Assembly: GCF_015712165.1 (NCBI RefSeq)
Contig: NZ_JADPZX010000001.1
Location: 5,468,001-5,532,000 of the forward strand
Origin: Streptomyces spinoverrucosus
Lineage (GTDB): Bacteria > Actinomycetota > Actinomycetes > Streptomycetales > Streptomycetaceae
Direction: 5' to 3'
Length of the DNA stretch: 64,000 nucleotides
Under the pieces are notes generated by a model. That model was given only the letters and a program-made list of their open reading frames with translations, did no database searches and was not told where the DNA came from. The first letter of the stretch is position 1. The number at the start of each line of letters is the position of its first letter. The position numbers and the translations under genes were made by a program. Shown here piece after piece: positions 1 through 8,469 of the stretch.

Positions 1-693
1 GAGGACGACTATCCGCGCATCGAGCAGCTCCTGGGCAGCGACATCCGGGTGGACCTGGTGCACACCGACATCGGCGAGGACGCCCACCGGGTGGACGCCC
101 TGCTGGAGATGGGCTCCCCGGACCGCCTCGCGGCCGGCGTCCAGGAACTGCGGCACGCCGGTGCCGAGGCCGTGGTGTGGGCGTGCACCAGCGGCAGCTT
201 CGTGCACGGCTGGGAGGGCGCCCACGAACAGGTGCGCACCCTGGCCCGGGCGGCCGGCATGCCGGCGTCCTCGACGTCCTTCGCCTTCGTGCACGCCGTA
301 CAGGAGCTCGACCTGCGGCGGGTCGCGGTGGGGGCCACCTATCCGGAGGACGTGGCGTCGTTGTTCGCGGACTTCCTGGGGGCGGCCGGCATCGAGGTGA
401 CCGGCGTGCGCAGCTCCGGGATCATCACGGCGGCCGAGGTCGGCACCTGGGGCGAGGCCGAGGTCTTCGCGCTGGCCCGCGCGGCCGACGCGCCCGACGC
501 ACAGGCGGTCCTCCTGCCGGACACGGCCCTGCACACGGCCGCCCACATCACGGCCCTGGAGAAGGAGCTCGGCAAGCCGGTGCTGACCGCCAACCAGGTC
601 ACCGTCTGGGAGGCGCTGCGGCTGGCGGACCGCCGGGTGAACGCGCCGGGACTGGGGGCGCTGTTCACCAGGGAGCCGATCGTGCAGGTGTGA
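1..693 (+). CDS. Asp/Glu racemase / maleate cis-trans isomerase family protein (5' end outside window)
   Basis: The reading frame is open from base 1, so the start codon lies left of the window and 230 residues are visible. Two alpha/beta lobes of the Asp/Glu racemase superfamily are recognisable. The N-terminal nucleophile motif is CTSGS (Cys codon at 184-186). The second lobe carries LLPDTALHT followed by a helix and LTANQVTVWEALR. Maleate isomerases of this family usually have a second Cys in a SCTN-like motif at the position occupied here by PDTA, so the two-Cys mechanism is not conserved and the substrate cannot be named. The gene ends about 80 bp before a flavin oxidoreductase gene on the same strand. 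Confidence 0.8.
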   Translation, partial: EDDYPRIEQLLGSDIRVDLVHTDIGEDAHRVDALLEMGSPDRLAAGVQELRHAGAEAVVWACTSGSFVHGWEGAHEQVRTLARAAGMPASSTSFAFVHAVQELDLRRVAVGATYPEDVASLFADFLGAAGIEVTGVRSSGIITAAEVGTWGEAEVFALARAADAPDAQAVLLPDTALHTAAHITALEKELGKPVLTANQVTVWEALRLADRRVNAPGLGALFTREPIVQV

Positions 694-771
694 CACGGCG
701 AGGGAATAACCGGGGACCGTCTCCTGTTAGCGGCGTGAGGACACCGCACGGACCGGACCAGGAGGCACCCC

Positions 772-1878
772 TTGCCCGACGATGAGCACGACGAGCGCGA
801 CGAGATCCGCGGCGCCGCACCCGGCACCGCCCCCGTCCCCCTGTCCGTACTGGACCTGGTCACCGTCGGCGCGGGCCGCACCGCCACCGACGCCCTGCGC
901 ACCAGCGTCTCCCTGGCCCGCCTCGCGGAGGCCCGCGGCTTCCACCGGTACTGGGTCGCCGAGCACCACTCCATGCCGGGCGTCGCCTCCTCGTCCCCGG
1001 CCGTGATCCTCGCCCATCTCGCCGCCCACACCGACCGCATCCGGCTCGGCTCGGGCGGTGTGATGCTGCCCAACCACGCCCCGCTGGTGATCGCCGAGCA
1101 GTTCGGCACGCTGGAGGCCATGGCCCCCGGCCGGATCGACCTGGGCCTCGGCCGCGCTCCCGGCACCGACGGCGCCACCGCAGCCGCCCTGCGCCGGACC
1201 GACCGGCTGGGCGAGGGCGCCGACGACTTCCCCGAGCAGCTCGCCGAGCTGACCCGGTTCCTGGACGACGACTTCCCCGACGGCCACCCCTACCGCCGTA
1301 TCCACGCGGTCCCCGGCCCCGTCCAGGCCACCTCGCCCGGCGGCGTCCAGTCCCCGCACCGCCCGCCGATCTGGCTGCTGGGCTCCTCCGGCTTCAGCGC
1401 CCGCCTGGCCGGCCTGCTCGGCCTGCCCTTCGCGTTCGCGCACCACTTCTCCGCGCAGAACACGATCCCCGCGCTCGACCTCTACCGGGAGTCCTTCAAG
1501 CCGTCCGCCGTCCTCGACGAGCCGTACGCCCTCATCGGCGTCTCCGCGCTCGCCACCGACGACGAGCGGGAGGCCCGGCGCCAGGTCCGCGCCGCCGCGC
1601 TCAGCATGGTCCGGCTGCGCACCGGACGGCCGGGACTCGTGCCCACCCCGGAGGAGGCGGAGGCGTACGAATTCAGCCCGATGGAGCGGGAGTTCGTCAC
1701 CTCCTGGAACGCCAACGTCATCCACGGCACCTCGGACGAGGTCCGCGCGGGCCTGGACGACCTCCAGAAGCGCACCGGCGCCGACGAGTTGATGATCACC
1801 GCCAACGCGCACACCGGCGAGATCCGGCTGCGCTCCTACGAACTCGTCGCGGACGCCTACGGATTGCCGACCGCCTGA
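772..1878 (+). CDS. Luciferase-like (LLM) flavin-dependent oxidoreductase
   Basis: This 368-aa protein has the luciferase-like monooxygenase alpha/beta barrel. Typical signatures are the YWVAEHHSMPG motif near residue 60, the IRLGSGGVMLPNHAPLVIAEQ strand-turn region, and GRIDLGLGRAPGTD. It fits the MsnO8/YhbW-type subgroup, which uses reduced FMN or F420; the sequence does not decide the cofactor or substrate. The TTG start is chosen because GGAGG at 761-765 sits 6 bp upstream. The C-terminal 22 bp overlap convergently with the end of the GGDEF/EAL gene on the other strand. Confidence 0.88.
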   Translation: MPDDEHDERDEIRGAAPGTAPVPLSVLDLVTVGAGRTATDALRTSVSLARLAEARGFHRYWVAEHHSMPGVASSSPAVILAHLAAHTDRIRLGSGGVMLPNHAPLVIAEQFGTLEAMAPGRIDLGLGRAPGTDGATAAALRRTDRLGEGADDFPEQLAELTRFLDDDFPDGHPYRRIHAVPGPVQATSPGGVQSPHRPPIWLLGSSGFSARLAGLLGLPFAFAHHFSAQNTIPALDLYRESFKPSAVLDEPYALIGVSALATDDEREARRQVRAAALSMVRLRTGRPGLVPTPEEAEAYEFSPMEREFVTSWNANVIHGTSDEVRAGLDDLQKRTGADELMITANAHTGEIRLRSYELVADAYGLPTA

Positions 1879-3722
1879 CCGAACGGGCAGTCCATCAACT
1901 GCGAGATGCGATCCGGCGGCACCGGCCGGGAGTACAGCCACCCCTGCCCGGTGTCGCACCCGATCCGGCGCAGCCGACCGGCCTGCGCGGAGGTCTCGAC
2001 GCACTCCGCGGTGACGGTCAGCCCCAGCCGGTGCGCCAGCTGGATCATCGCCTCGACGATGACCTCGTCGGCCGGGCTGGGGTGCGCGCCGGAATCCTCG
2101 TACTGGAAGCCCCGGACGAAGGACCCGTCCAGCTTCAGCGCCGACACCGGCAGCCGGCTGAGGTAGGCGAGGTTGGAGTAGCCGGTGCCGAAGTCGTCGA
2201 TGGCGATGCGGACGCCCATCTCGCTGAGCGCCTGAAGGGCCTGCAACGGGCGGCCGGCGGAGCCCATCACCGCGGACTCGGTGAGTTCCAGCTGGAGCAG
2301 CTGCGGGGCGAGGCCCGTCTCGGCGAGGATCTCGGCGACGTCCGCGACCAGATCGGAGTCCCAGACCTGGCGGACGGCCACGTTGACGGAGACGAACAGG
2401 GGTGGCCCGTCCGGGCGTTCGAGCTGCCAGCGGCGGGCCTGGCGGCAGGCGGTGGCGAGTACCCAGCGGCCCAGCGGGACGATCGCGCCGTCCTCCTCCG
2501 CCAATCCGATGAACCGATTCGGCGTCAGCATGCCGAACTGCGGATGGTTCCAACGGACCAACGCCTCGACCCCGCTCAGCCGTCCGTTCGCCATCCCGAC
2601 CAGCGGCTGGTACTCCAGGACGAACTCGCCCCGGTCGATGGCCGGGCGGAGCGTGGAGGCGAGCGCCTGGCGGGTCATGCGGTGCGCGTTGCGCTCCGGG
2701 TCGAACAGCGTCCAGCGGGACTTGCCGTCCGCCTTCGCCCAGTACAGCGTGGTGTCGGCGGCCTGCATCAGACCGGTGGCGGTGGTGCCGGCGGCCTGCC
2801 GTTCGACGACCCCGATCGACGCCGACAACGACAGCCGCTGACCGGCCAGGTCGAAAGGCTCCTGAAGCGCCGTCAGCACCGACTCGGCCAGGTCGGCGAG
2901 TTGCTCGGTGCCGGTGGAGTCCTCGACCAGCAGGGCGAACTCGTCACCACCGAGCCTGGCCACCAGTGGCGCGCTCGCCCTGCCGTAACCGGCCTCGTCC
3001 GCACAGCGGTTGAGGCGCTCCGCCGCGGCCGCCAGCAGCCGGTCGCCGACCCGGTGGCCGAGGGTGTCGTTGACCGCCTTGAAGCCGTCCAGGTCCAGGT
3101 AGCACAGGCCGATCCGGCCGGTGCCGCCGCGTTCGTACGACTCCACGTCGAGGGCGGCCGAGAGGCGCTCGAAGAACAGGGTGCGGTTGGGCAGCCGGGT
3201 CACCGGGTCGTGCATCTGCAAGTGCCGCAGCCTGCCCTGGAGTTCACGCCGGGCGCTGATGTCGGCGGCGGCCAGCAGCACGCCGTCCGCGCCGTCGGGC
3301 AGCGGGGCGACGGTGACCTGCACCCAGACGTTGTGCCCCTCGGGGTGCTTCAGCCGCCGTGCGCAGCGCAGTTTGGCGTCGCGGCCGCGCAGCAGCTCGC
3401 GGTACGCGTGCCAAGTGCGGGCGTCGGAGGCCAGGTCGACCAGGTCGGCGGCGACCCGGCCCGTGAGTTCGCCGGGTTCGATGCCGAGCAGGTCGGCGAG
3501 GGCCGCGTTGGCGCCGGTCACCAGGCCCTCGCGGTCGACGACCGCCATCGCGAGCGGGGCCGCCGCGAAGGCTGATCGGTAGGAGTCGGAGGCGTCGGCC
3601 TCGGTTCGATGGGGGTCGGAGGCGTCGGCCCCGGTACTTCGCGACGCCTGGTGATTACTGTCTGTGACGGCTGGCCCGATGAGGTCTGCCGCGGGCGTCG
3701 GCCCTTCGGACGTTCCGCTCAC
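1857..3722 (-). CDS. cdgA: PAS-GGDEF-EAL cyclic-di-GMP turnover protein, CdgA-like
   Basis: This 621-aa protein has a PAS sensor domain (about residues 48-165), a diguanylate cyclase domain with intact GGDEF at residues 258-262, and an EAL phosphodiesterase domain with EAL at 386-388 and the DDFGTGYSNL and LKLDGSFV motifs. Both active sites look complete, so it could make and degrade c-di-GMP, the ligand that controls BldD and development in Streptomyces. No membrane segment is visible, so it should be cytosolic. The start is GTG at 3722 with GGGAG about 8 bp upstream. The symbol rests on domain order and on its position relative to the des/ceb/adpA region, as recalled for S. coelicolor SCO2817. 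Confidence 0.85.
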   Translation of the reverse strand: MSGTSEGPTPAADLIGPAVTDSNHQASRSTGADASDPHRTEADASDSYRSAFAAAPLAMAVVDREGLVTGANAALADLLGIEPGELTGRVAADLVDLASDARTWHAYRELLRGRDAKLRCARRLKHPEGHNVWVQVTVAPLPDGADGVLLAAADISARRELQGRLRHLQMHDPVTRLPNRTLFFERLSAALDVESYERGGTGRIGLCYLDLDGFKAVNDTLGHRVGDRLLAAAAERLNRCADEAGYGRASAPLVARLGGDEFALLVEDSTGTEQLADLAESVLTALQEPFDLAGQRLSLSASIGVVERQAAGTTATGLMQAADTTLYWAKADGKSRWTLFDPERNAHRMTRQALASTLRPAIDRGEFVLEYQPLVGMANGRLSGVEALVRWNHPQFGMLTPNRFIGLAEEDGAIVPLGRWVLATACRQARRWQLERPDGPPLFVSVNVAVRQVWDSDLVADVAEILAETGLAPQLLQLELTESAVMGSAGRPLQALQALSEMGVRIAIDDFGTGYSNLAYLSRLPVSALKLDGSFVRGFQYEDSGAHPSPADEVIVEAMIQLAHRLGLTVTAECVETSAQAGRLRRIGCDTGQGWLYSRPVPPDRISQLMDCPFGQAVGNP

Positions 3723-4089
3723 CGCTCGCTCCCGCAGTGCACTCGATCCGCTCGATCTCTGCTCGATCTCTGTCCGGGCAGGAAAGGGTCAGGAAGTGTG
3801 CCGATCATAGAGGGCTGCCCGTGGCGCTCGCAGCCCACTGTCCAGTGTCGCGGAACACGCGCGGAACGACCCGCCCTCCCGACAGATCGTTTCTGCCCGT
3901 CTGAGGCCCGGTTCCCCCACGGTTCGGCCGATCGTGACGGTCCGTGAGCGGTTCGGGGGTGTCGGCCGGTTCGGTGACCCGGCGTGGACCCCGGGCGCCT
4001 CACTCGTCCGGTGCAGGCAAACAGGGCATACAACAATAAAATCACACAGGCTGGATGCGGTGTCCCGCGAACCGCATCCGGAGGTCCAT
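3723..4089. other. Divergent intergenic region, cdgA / M6 protease
   Basis: This 367-bp segment separates the divergent cdgA-like gene and the metalloprotease gene, so it must hold both promoters. It is less GC-rich near 4018-4050, including an A/T-rich run (acaacaataaaatcacac) just ahead of the protease start. I see no clear palindromic operator and could not identify a BldD-type site by eye. Confidence 0.4.
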
Positions 4090-5403
4090 GTGCCGCGCCT
4101 GCTGCCCTTGGGGGAACGCGCCCGTGAGGCCTTGGCGGGGCTCGGCCGCGCCGCCGCCCGCCCCCGACTGCGCAGCACAGCGGCCGTGTTCACCACCCTT
4201 TCGGCGGTCGCGGCGACCTCCCTCATCACCTGCCCCTCGGTCGCGGAACCCTTCGCGGCCGCGCCCTGCGCCCTCACCCGCACCCAGGCCCACCACTCCG
4301 AGGGCCTGGACACGTGGAACGCCGCCTATCCACGGCCGTCCGGCACCCTGGACGCGGTGATGGTCTTCCTGTCCTTCCCGGACTCCCGCCCGCTGATCAC
4401 CCCCGCCGAACTGACGGCCGACCACTTCCCCACGACGAGCAGCTACTTCGAACGTGCCTCGTACGGCAAGTTCCGCCTTCGCCCACACCCGCTGCGGCAC
4501 TGGATCCGCATGCCGAGGCCGTCCACCGCGTACGCCATACAGCGCGACTGGGCCGCCCCGCACCGGGCCGCCTATCTGCGCGACGCGCTCGCCGCCGCCG
4601 ACGGCCAGGTCGACTTCTCGCGCTACGACGTCATCTACTTCGTCGCCGACCCGCACGCCCCCGGCGTCGACTCGGACGCCACGAAAGTGGTCAACCTGGA
4701 CACCCCGCTGCGCGCCGACGGCACCGACATCCACCGGGTCGTCACGGTGTTCGAGAACCATCCGCCGGACCGGCTCGTCCTCGCCCATGAGACCGGACAT
4801 GTCTTCGACCTGCCGGACCTCTACCACCGCCCCGTCGACGGCAAAGGTGACTGGGACACCCATGTGGGTGACTGGGACCTGATGGGCAGCCAGTTCGGAC
4901 TCGCCCCGGACCTGTTCGGCTGGCACAAGTGGAAGCTGGGCTGGCTGGAGCCACGGCAGGTGGTGTGCGTCGGGGGCGACAGGCCCGTACGGCTGACGCT
5001 GGAGTCGCTCGGCGCCGGGCCCGGACAGCCGACGACCGCCCCGGCGGGCGCCCCGGCCTTCGGGATGGGCCGCGGGACCAAGCTGGCGGTGGTGCGCACC
5101 GGGGCCGACAGCGTCCTCGCCTTCGAGGCCCGTGGCGCGGTCGGCAACGATCAGGAGAGCTGCCGGCAGGGCATCCTCGTCTACCGCGTCCACGCCGGCG
5201 CCGAGTCCGGCGGCGGCCCGGTCCAGGTGATCGACGCCCACCCGCGCACCGAGGCGTGCTGGGAGGGCTCGGTGTACCCCCCGCTCGCGGACGCGCCGGT
5301 CGAGCTGGGGGAGAGCTTCACCGTGCCGGGAGCAAGGGTGCGGGTGGAGGTGGAGGGGCGCACGGCTTCGGGGGCGTGGACGGTGAAGATCGCGAACGGG
5401 TGA
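4090..5403 (+). CDS. Secreted M6-family (immune inhibitor A-like) zinc metalloprotease
   Basis: The chosen GTG start at 4090 has GGAGG at 4080-4084, 5 bp upstream, giving 437 aa; the frame is open further upstream to 3934 but without a ribosome binding site. An N-terminal basic region followed by a hydrophobic stretch (STAAVFTTLSAVAATSLI) reads as a signal peptide or anchor. The zinc site is HETGHVFDLPDLY starting at residue 233 (HExxH plus the LPDLY extension typical of M6), followed by GDWDLMG, the usual downstream M6 motif. The enzyme should act outside the cell on proteins or peptides. The C-terminal third resembles the beta-rich M6 tail. Confidence 0.85.
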   Translation: MPRLLPLGERAREALAGLGRAAARPRLRSTAAVFTTLSAVAATSLITCPSVAEPFAAAPCALTRTQAHHSEGLDTWNAAYPRPSGTLDAVMVFLSFPDSRPLITPAELTADHFPTTSSYFERASYGKFRLRPHPLRHWIRMPRPSTAYAIQRDWAAPHRAAYLRDALAAADGQVDFSRYDVIYFVADPHAPGVDSDATKVVNLDTPLRADGTDIHRVVTVFENHPPDRLVLAHETGHVFDLPDLYHRPVDGKGDWDTHVGDWDLMGSQFGLAPDLFGWHKWKLGWLEPRQVVCVGGDRPVRLTLESLGAGPGQPTTAPAGAPAFGMGRGTKLAVVRTGADSVLAFEARGAVGNDQESCRQGILVYRVHAGAESGGGPVQVIDAHPRTEACWEGSVYPPLADAPVELGESFTVPGARVRVEVEGRTASGAWTVKIANG

Positions 5404-5491
5404 CCTCTCGGCCGACGGTCACTGCGGCCGGCGCCGAGGGGGTGTGGGTGGCGGAGCCCTCACCGCGCGCGGCGCAGCCGCGCAGAAACGA

Positions 5492-5537
5492 CGATGGCGA
5501 GCCGGTTCGCGCTTTCCGCGAACACGCCTCGCCATCG
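5492..5537 (-). terminator. Nested hairpin downstream of tRNA-Lys
   Basis: A 10-bp outer stem (CGATGGCGAG at 5492-5501 with CTCGCCATCG at 5528-5537) encloses a second perfect 7-bp hairpin (GTTCGCG at 5505-5511 with CGCGAAC at 5517-5523). It begins 6 bp past the 3' end of the leftward tRNA-Lys gene and also lies beyond the metalloprotease stop. It probably terminates the tRNA transcript and may serve both directions. There is no long U-run. Confidence 0.6.
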
Positions 5538-5543
5538 ACATCG

Positions 5544-5617
5544 TGCGCCGCCAGGGACTCGAACCCCGGACCCGCTGATTAAGAGTCAGCTGCTCTAACC
5601 AACTGAGCTAGCGGCGC
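5544..5617 (-). tRNA. tRNA-Lys (CTT anticodon)
   Basis: On the minus strand the acceptor stem GCGCCGC pairs with GCGGCGC, and D arm, anticodon arm with loop reading CTCTTAA (anticodon CTT) and T arm with GGTTCGAGTCC are all canonical, 74 nt including the discriminator A. CCA is not encoded. The last 10 bp at its 5' end overlap the stop region of the upstream prim-pol-like ORF. Confidence 0.95.
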
Positions 5618-6183
5618 CTGCTGACGTCGTAGACCTTAGCACTCTGCTCGGGGGGAGGAAAAATCGATATCCGCACCGCTGAGCGGGCCGCCCGGACGGC
5701 CGCCCAGAGCAGGATTTCGGGGCCCGGAAGCCAGGGGTGCCGGGTATCGGGGGCGACGAGCCAGCGGGAGCCGGAGACCGACGCCGTACCGGTGGGGGCG
5801 GGGACGGTGACCGCGTCGCCGGTGCCGTGGCAGAGGAGGGGCGGGACGGCGGCCGTACGGCCCTGGGAGCGCGGGCCGGTGGCGCCCCATTCCTCCCACT
5901 CCAGCAGCGAGGGCAGCCGCTGAGCCGTGCCCGGTGCGGCGAACAGCAGCGTCCGGCCGCGGAACACCGCGACCGGGCCCGATCCCGGGCCCTCGTCCCA
6001 TAGGCGGTCCAGCATCTGCCGTCCGAAGACCGCGGGCGCGCTCACGATGTCGAAGGTGGCACCGCAGGGCAGCACCACGGGGGCGTCCGGGCGCTCCTCC
6101 CAGAAGGCCAGGGTGCTGCGCGGATATGCTCCGGCCGAGGCTAGCCAGGCGGCGCCGTCCGAGGTCAGTGTGCTGCTGCTCAT
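5608..6183 (-). CDS. Primase/polymerase-like domain protein
   Basis: This 191-aa protein resembles the small Streptomyces proteins annotated as bifunctional DNA primase/polymerase N-terminal domain. The landmarks are a WEERPDAPVVLPCGATFDIVSAP strand region, then GPVAVFRGRTLLFAAPGTA, and GSRWLVAPD. I do not see the full catalytic acid set of an active prim-pol, so polymerase activity should not be assumed. The start ATG at 6183 opens with MSSSTLTSDG. The stop codon TAG (5608-5610) lies inside the 5' end of the tRNA-Lys gene, so the mRNA and tRNA share about 10 bp. Confidence 0.65.
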   Translation of the reverse strand: MSSSTLTSDGAAWLASAGAYPRSTLAFWEERPDAPVVLPCGATFDIVSAPAVFGRQMLDRLWDEGPGSGPVAVFRGRTLLFAAPGTAQRLPSLLEWEEWGATGPRSQGRTAAVPPLLCHGTGDAVTVPAPTGTASVSGSRWLVAPDTRHPWLPGPEILLWAAVRAARSAVRISIFPPPEQSAKVYDVSRRR

Positions 6184-6331
6184 GGCACTTACAGGTACCG
6201 GGTGTGAACGCTTCGTTTCGGTGAGTTGCCGAAAATCGGGACAGGAGGGGGCGGGAGCGGGTACCTTACGCGGCTGGCATATGCCCAGGGGGTTGGCCGC
6301 AGGAGGTTGTCCGAGGGGGTTGTCCGAGGCC

Positions 6332-6694
6332 TCAGACCGGATCAGGGCCCTGCGCGTCGGCCCCGCGCAGCAGATCCCGGCCGAACTCCACCATCTTCTT
6401 GGCGTAGTCCTCGGTCCACTCGGCCTGCTCGGCGATGTCCGCGGCCGTCAGCCGGTCGAACCGGCGTGGATCGGCGAGCTGGGCCGCCGCCATGGCCTGG
6501 AACTCCATCGCCCGGTCCGCCGCCGCCCGGAACGCCTGCGTCAGCTCCGTGGCCCGTGCCAGCAGCGTCCCGGGGTCGTCGATCGACTCGAGATCGAAGA
6601 AGTGCTCCGGATCCGAGGCCGCTTCCGCGGGCTCGAAGAGCAGGGGCGCGGGGCGTAGCCGCGGTTCGTGCCGACGCGGCGTTTGCTCCGCCAT
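6332..6694 (-). CDS. Conserved hypothetical protein
   Basis: The ATG at 6694 has a GAGG sequence 5 bp upstream within an AGGAGGAGATGAGG tract, giving 120 aa; a 57-residue upstream extension of the open frame is rejected. The protein starts MAEQTPRRHEPRLRPAPL, then is acidic and probably helical (EHFFDLESIDD, TLLARATELTQAFRAAADRAMEF, WTEDYAKKMVEFGRDLL). No known domain is recognised and no membrane segment is visible. Its neighbours give no functional hint. Confidence 0.7.
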   Translation of the reverse strand: MAEQTPRRHEPRLRPAPLLFEPAEAASDPEHFFDLESIDDPGTLLARATELTQAFRAAADRAMEFQAMAAAQLADPRRFDRLTAADIAEQAEWTEDYAKKMVEFGRDLLRGADAQGPDPV

Positions 6695-6755
6695 GTCCTC
6701 ATCTCCTCCTCGTACGGTTCCGATGACGCCGCCTGTCCGAGGCGCGCCACCCTCC

Positions 6756-6947
6756 TCAATTCTCTCGCGCCCGCGCAAGGGGGCCGTGGGACCACGCCAC
6801 CCGGTGCTCGGCCAGATGGGCCAGTACGGCGTGGTTCGCTTCCCAGCCGTCCGGGCTGTATTCATTGGCCGCCTCCGGCGGCGTGCCGGACTCCGTCCGG
6901 CGGGGGTGCGGCGCCGCAGCCGGCGCTCGTCGCGCGGTGTCGTTCAT
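6756..6947 (-). CDS. Small ORF, third copy of the DGWEANHAVLAHLAEH module
   Basis: This 63-aa ORF begins MNDTARRAPAAAPHP and ends with the module DGWEANHAVLAHLAEHRVAW plus a short unrelated tail. Its ATG overlaps the stop of the preceding small ORF as ATGA (6944-6947), suggesting coupled translation. The N-terminal half (SGTPPEAANEYSP linker) is not shared with the helicase, so this looks like the original small downstream gene from which the middle copy was partly derived. Function unknown. Confidence 0.55.
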   Translation of the reverse strand: MNDTARRAPAAAPHPRRTESGTPPEAANEYSPDGWEANHAVLAHLAEHRVAWSHGPLARAREN

Positions 6948-7200
6948 GGTCGCCACGCCACCCGGTGCTCGGCCAGATGGGCCAGTACCGCGTGGTTCGC
7001 CTCCCAGCCGTCCGGGAACTTCACCAGCGTTCCCAGTTGGACCGGCTCCGTCCGGCGGGGGTGCGGCGTCGCAGCCGGCGCTCGTCGCGCGGTGTCGTTC
7101 ATGGTCGCCACGCCGCCCGGTGCTCGGCCAGATGGGCCAGTACGGCGTGGTTCGCTTCCCAGCCGTCCGGGAACTTCACCAGCGTTCCCAGTTGGACCGG
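6759..7200 (-). repeat. Three direct copies of a module of about 85-160 bp at the helicase 3' end
   Basis: Near-identical sequence covering the codons for DGWEANHAVLAHLAEH, with adjoining bases, occurs three times on the minus strand: at the end of the helicase gene (about 7099-7200), in the middle small ORF (about 6944-7045) and in the last small ORF (about 6785-6860). The first two copies also share the preceding PVQLGTLVKFP codons; the last two share the MNDTARRAP start. This mosaic pattern points to unequal recombination within the array. Confidence 0.85.
6944..7102 (-). CDS. Chimeric small ORF (duplicate of helicase C-terminus behind a small-ORF start)
   Basis: This 52-aa ORF starts at an ATG that overlaps the helicase stop (ATGA, 7099-7102) and ends with an ATGA overlap onto the next small ORF. 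Residues 1-19 match the start of the following small ORF, while residues from PVQLGTLVKF onward match the extreme C-terminus of the helicase. It is best read as a recombination product of the two flanking sequences. Whether it is translated or functional is unknown. Confidence 0.5.
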   Translation of the reverse strand: MNDTARRAPAATPHPRRTEPVQLGTLVKFPDGWEANHAVLAHLAEHRVAWRP

Positions 7201-8448
7201 TTCCGTCGACGGATAGTCGTCCAGGAGTTCGCTCACCCCCGCACGGCACACCACGATGCACGCGTGCCGGTGGCGGGAGGCCAGGACGCACAGGCGGCCG
7301 GTCTCCAGGTGGAAGGCGGTGGCGTCGGGGCGGCCTGAGAGGGGGTGCAGGACGACGGTGACGTCGTACTCCCGGCCCTGGAGACGGTTCGCCGTGTCGA
7401 CGGTGACTTCGCGCACGCCCAGTTCCGCGAGGGCCGCCCGGACGGCCGCCGCCTGGTCGCGGTGGGCGGTGCCGACGGCGATCCGGTCGGGGGTGAGGGG
7501 CGTCGGCTCGGGTGAGCGCTCCGACGTGGCCGCCCCACCCCGGTCGAGTAGCCGTCGCACCACCGTCGCCACCGCCCGCACCGCCTCCGGGTCGGTGCGC
7601 GGCGTGTGCCGGGCGGGCAGCTCCAACAGGCCCCAACCCGACTCCGCGGCCTCGTCGATCACCAGGTCGGGCCCGGAGCCGTCCGAGGGCACGCCGAAGG
7701 TGAGCCGCCGGTCGCCGTGCCCGGTGCCGCTGCGGAAGCGTGTGTAGGGGTAGAACGCGTCCGACACCAGCGGCGCCGCTGAAGCCGGCAGCCGCCAGGA
7801 CACCGGCAGCCGGTGCTGCGGCAGCTCGGGGTTGTGGGCCAACAGGGTGGTCACGGCGGACGCCGAGGGGTCGTACGACAGCCCCGCCCACTGCTCGCTG
7901 CCCACGATCGCGAACGGGTCCAGCTGCCCGGGGTCGCCCACGAACAGCGCCCGCTCGAACAGCCCGGCCACGGCCAGCAGCGAGTCCGACCGCATCTGGT
8001 ACGCCTCGTCGACGATCGCGTGCCGCCACGGCTCGTCGACCTTGACATGACCCCACTTGGCGGCCGTGGAGATGACCACCGGCAGCCCGGCGAGCTCCGC
8101 CGCCTTCGCCGACTTCCGTACGTTCGGCAGGTCGTCCAGCGCCTTGTCGTACGGGTCGGCGTCACTGCTGTGCAGCCGGCCCACCGGCAGCTCGGGGTTC
8201 TTCTCGGCGAGCCGCAGCACGAGGTCGTCGACCTGGGCGTTGGTCTGCGCGACGACCATCAGCGGGCGGCCCGCGTCGGCCAGTTCGAGCGCCGCGCGCA
8301 CCACCAGCGTCGACTTGCCGGCGCCGGGCGGGGAGTCGACGACGACACCGCGGTGCGGGCCGTGCAGGGTGTCGCGGAGGATCGCGTCGGTGGCGCGGCC
8401 CGCCGCCGCACCGGGGTCGAAGGCGGCTTCCTGCGCGTGAACGGTCAC
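7099..8448 (-). CDS. Superfamily 1 DNA/RNA helicase-like AAA ATPase
   Basis: With a GTG start at 8448 (AGGGTGG about 9 bp upstream) the protein has 449 aa; the frame is open to 8538, but that extra part runs into an IS remnant. SF1 helicase motifs are in order: Walker A DSPPGAGKST (about residue 37), DEAY as motif II, VGDPGQLDPF as motif III, a second RecA-like domain with TANRLQGREYD (motif V) and LASRHRHACIVV (motif VI). It should be an ATP-driven nucleic-acid translocase. It is the last large gene of a leftward set with a 538-aa protein and a RecB/Cas4-like nuclease. The C-terminal 35 residues are the source of the duplicated module downstream. Confidence 0.8.
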   Translation of the reverse strand: MTVHAQEAAFDPGAAAGRATDAILRDTLHGPHRGVVVDSPPGAGKSTLVVRAALELADAGRPLMVVAQTNAQVDDLVLRLAEKNPELPVGRLHSSDADPYDKALDDLPNVRKSAKAAELAGLPVVISTAAKWGHVKVDEPWRHAIVDEAYQMRSDSLLAVAGLFERALFVGDPGQLDPFAIVGSEQWAGLSYDPSASAVTTLLAHNPELPQHRLPVSWRLPASAAPLVSDAFYPYTRFRSGTGHGDRRLTFGVPSDGSGPDLVIDEAAESGWGLLELPARHTPRTDPEAVRAVATVVRRLLDRGGAATSERSPEPTPLTPDRIAVGTAHRDQAAAVRAALAELGVREVTVDTANRLQGREYDVTVVLHPLSGRPDATAFHLETGRLCVLASRHRHACIVVCRAGVSELLDDYPSTEPVQLGTLVKFPDGWEANHAVLAHLAEHRAAWRP

Positions 8449-8469
8449 TGAGAGTTCCACCCTGATGGC

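Noticed and set aside
2031..3575. 514-aa open frame opposite the GGDEF/EAL gene
   Set aside because: Antisense shadow; the minus strand encodes intact GGDEF and EAL motifs.
3934..4089. Longer start of the M6 protease
   Set aside because: No ribosome binding site at GTG 3934, while GTG 4090 has GGAGG 5 bp upstream and gives a sensible signal peptide.
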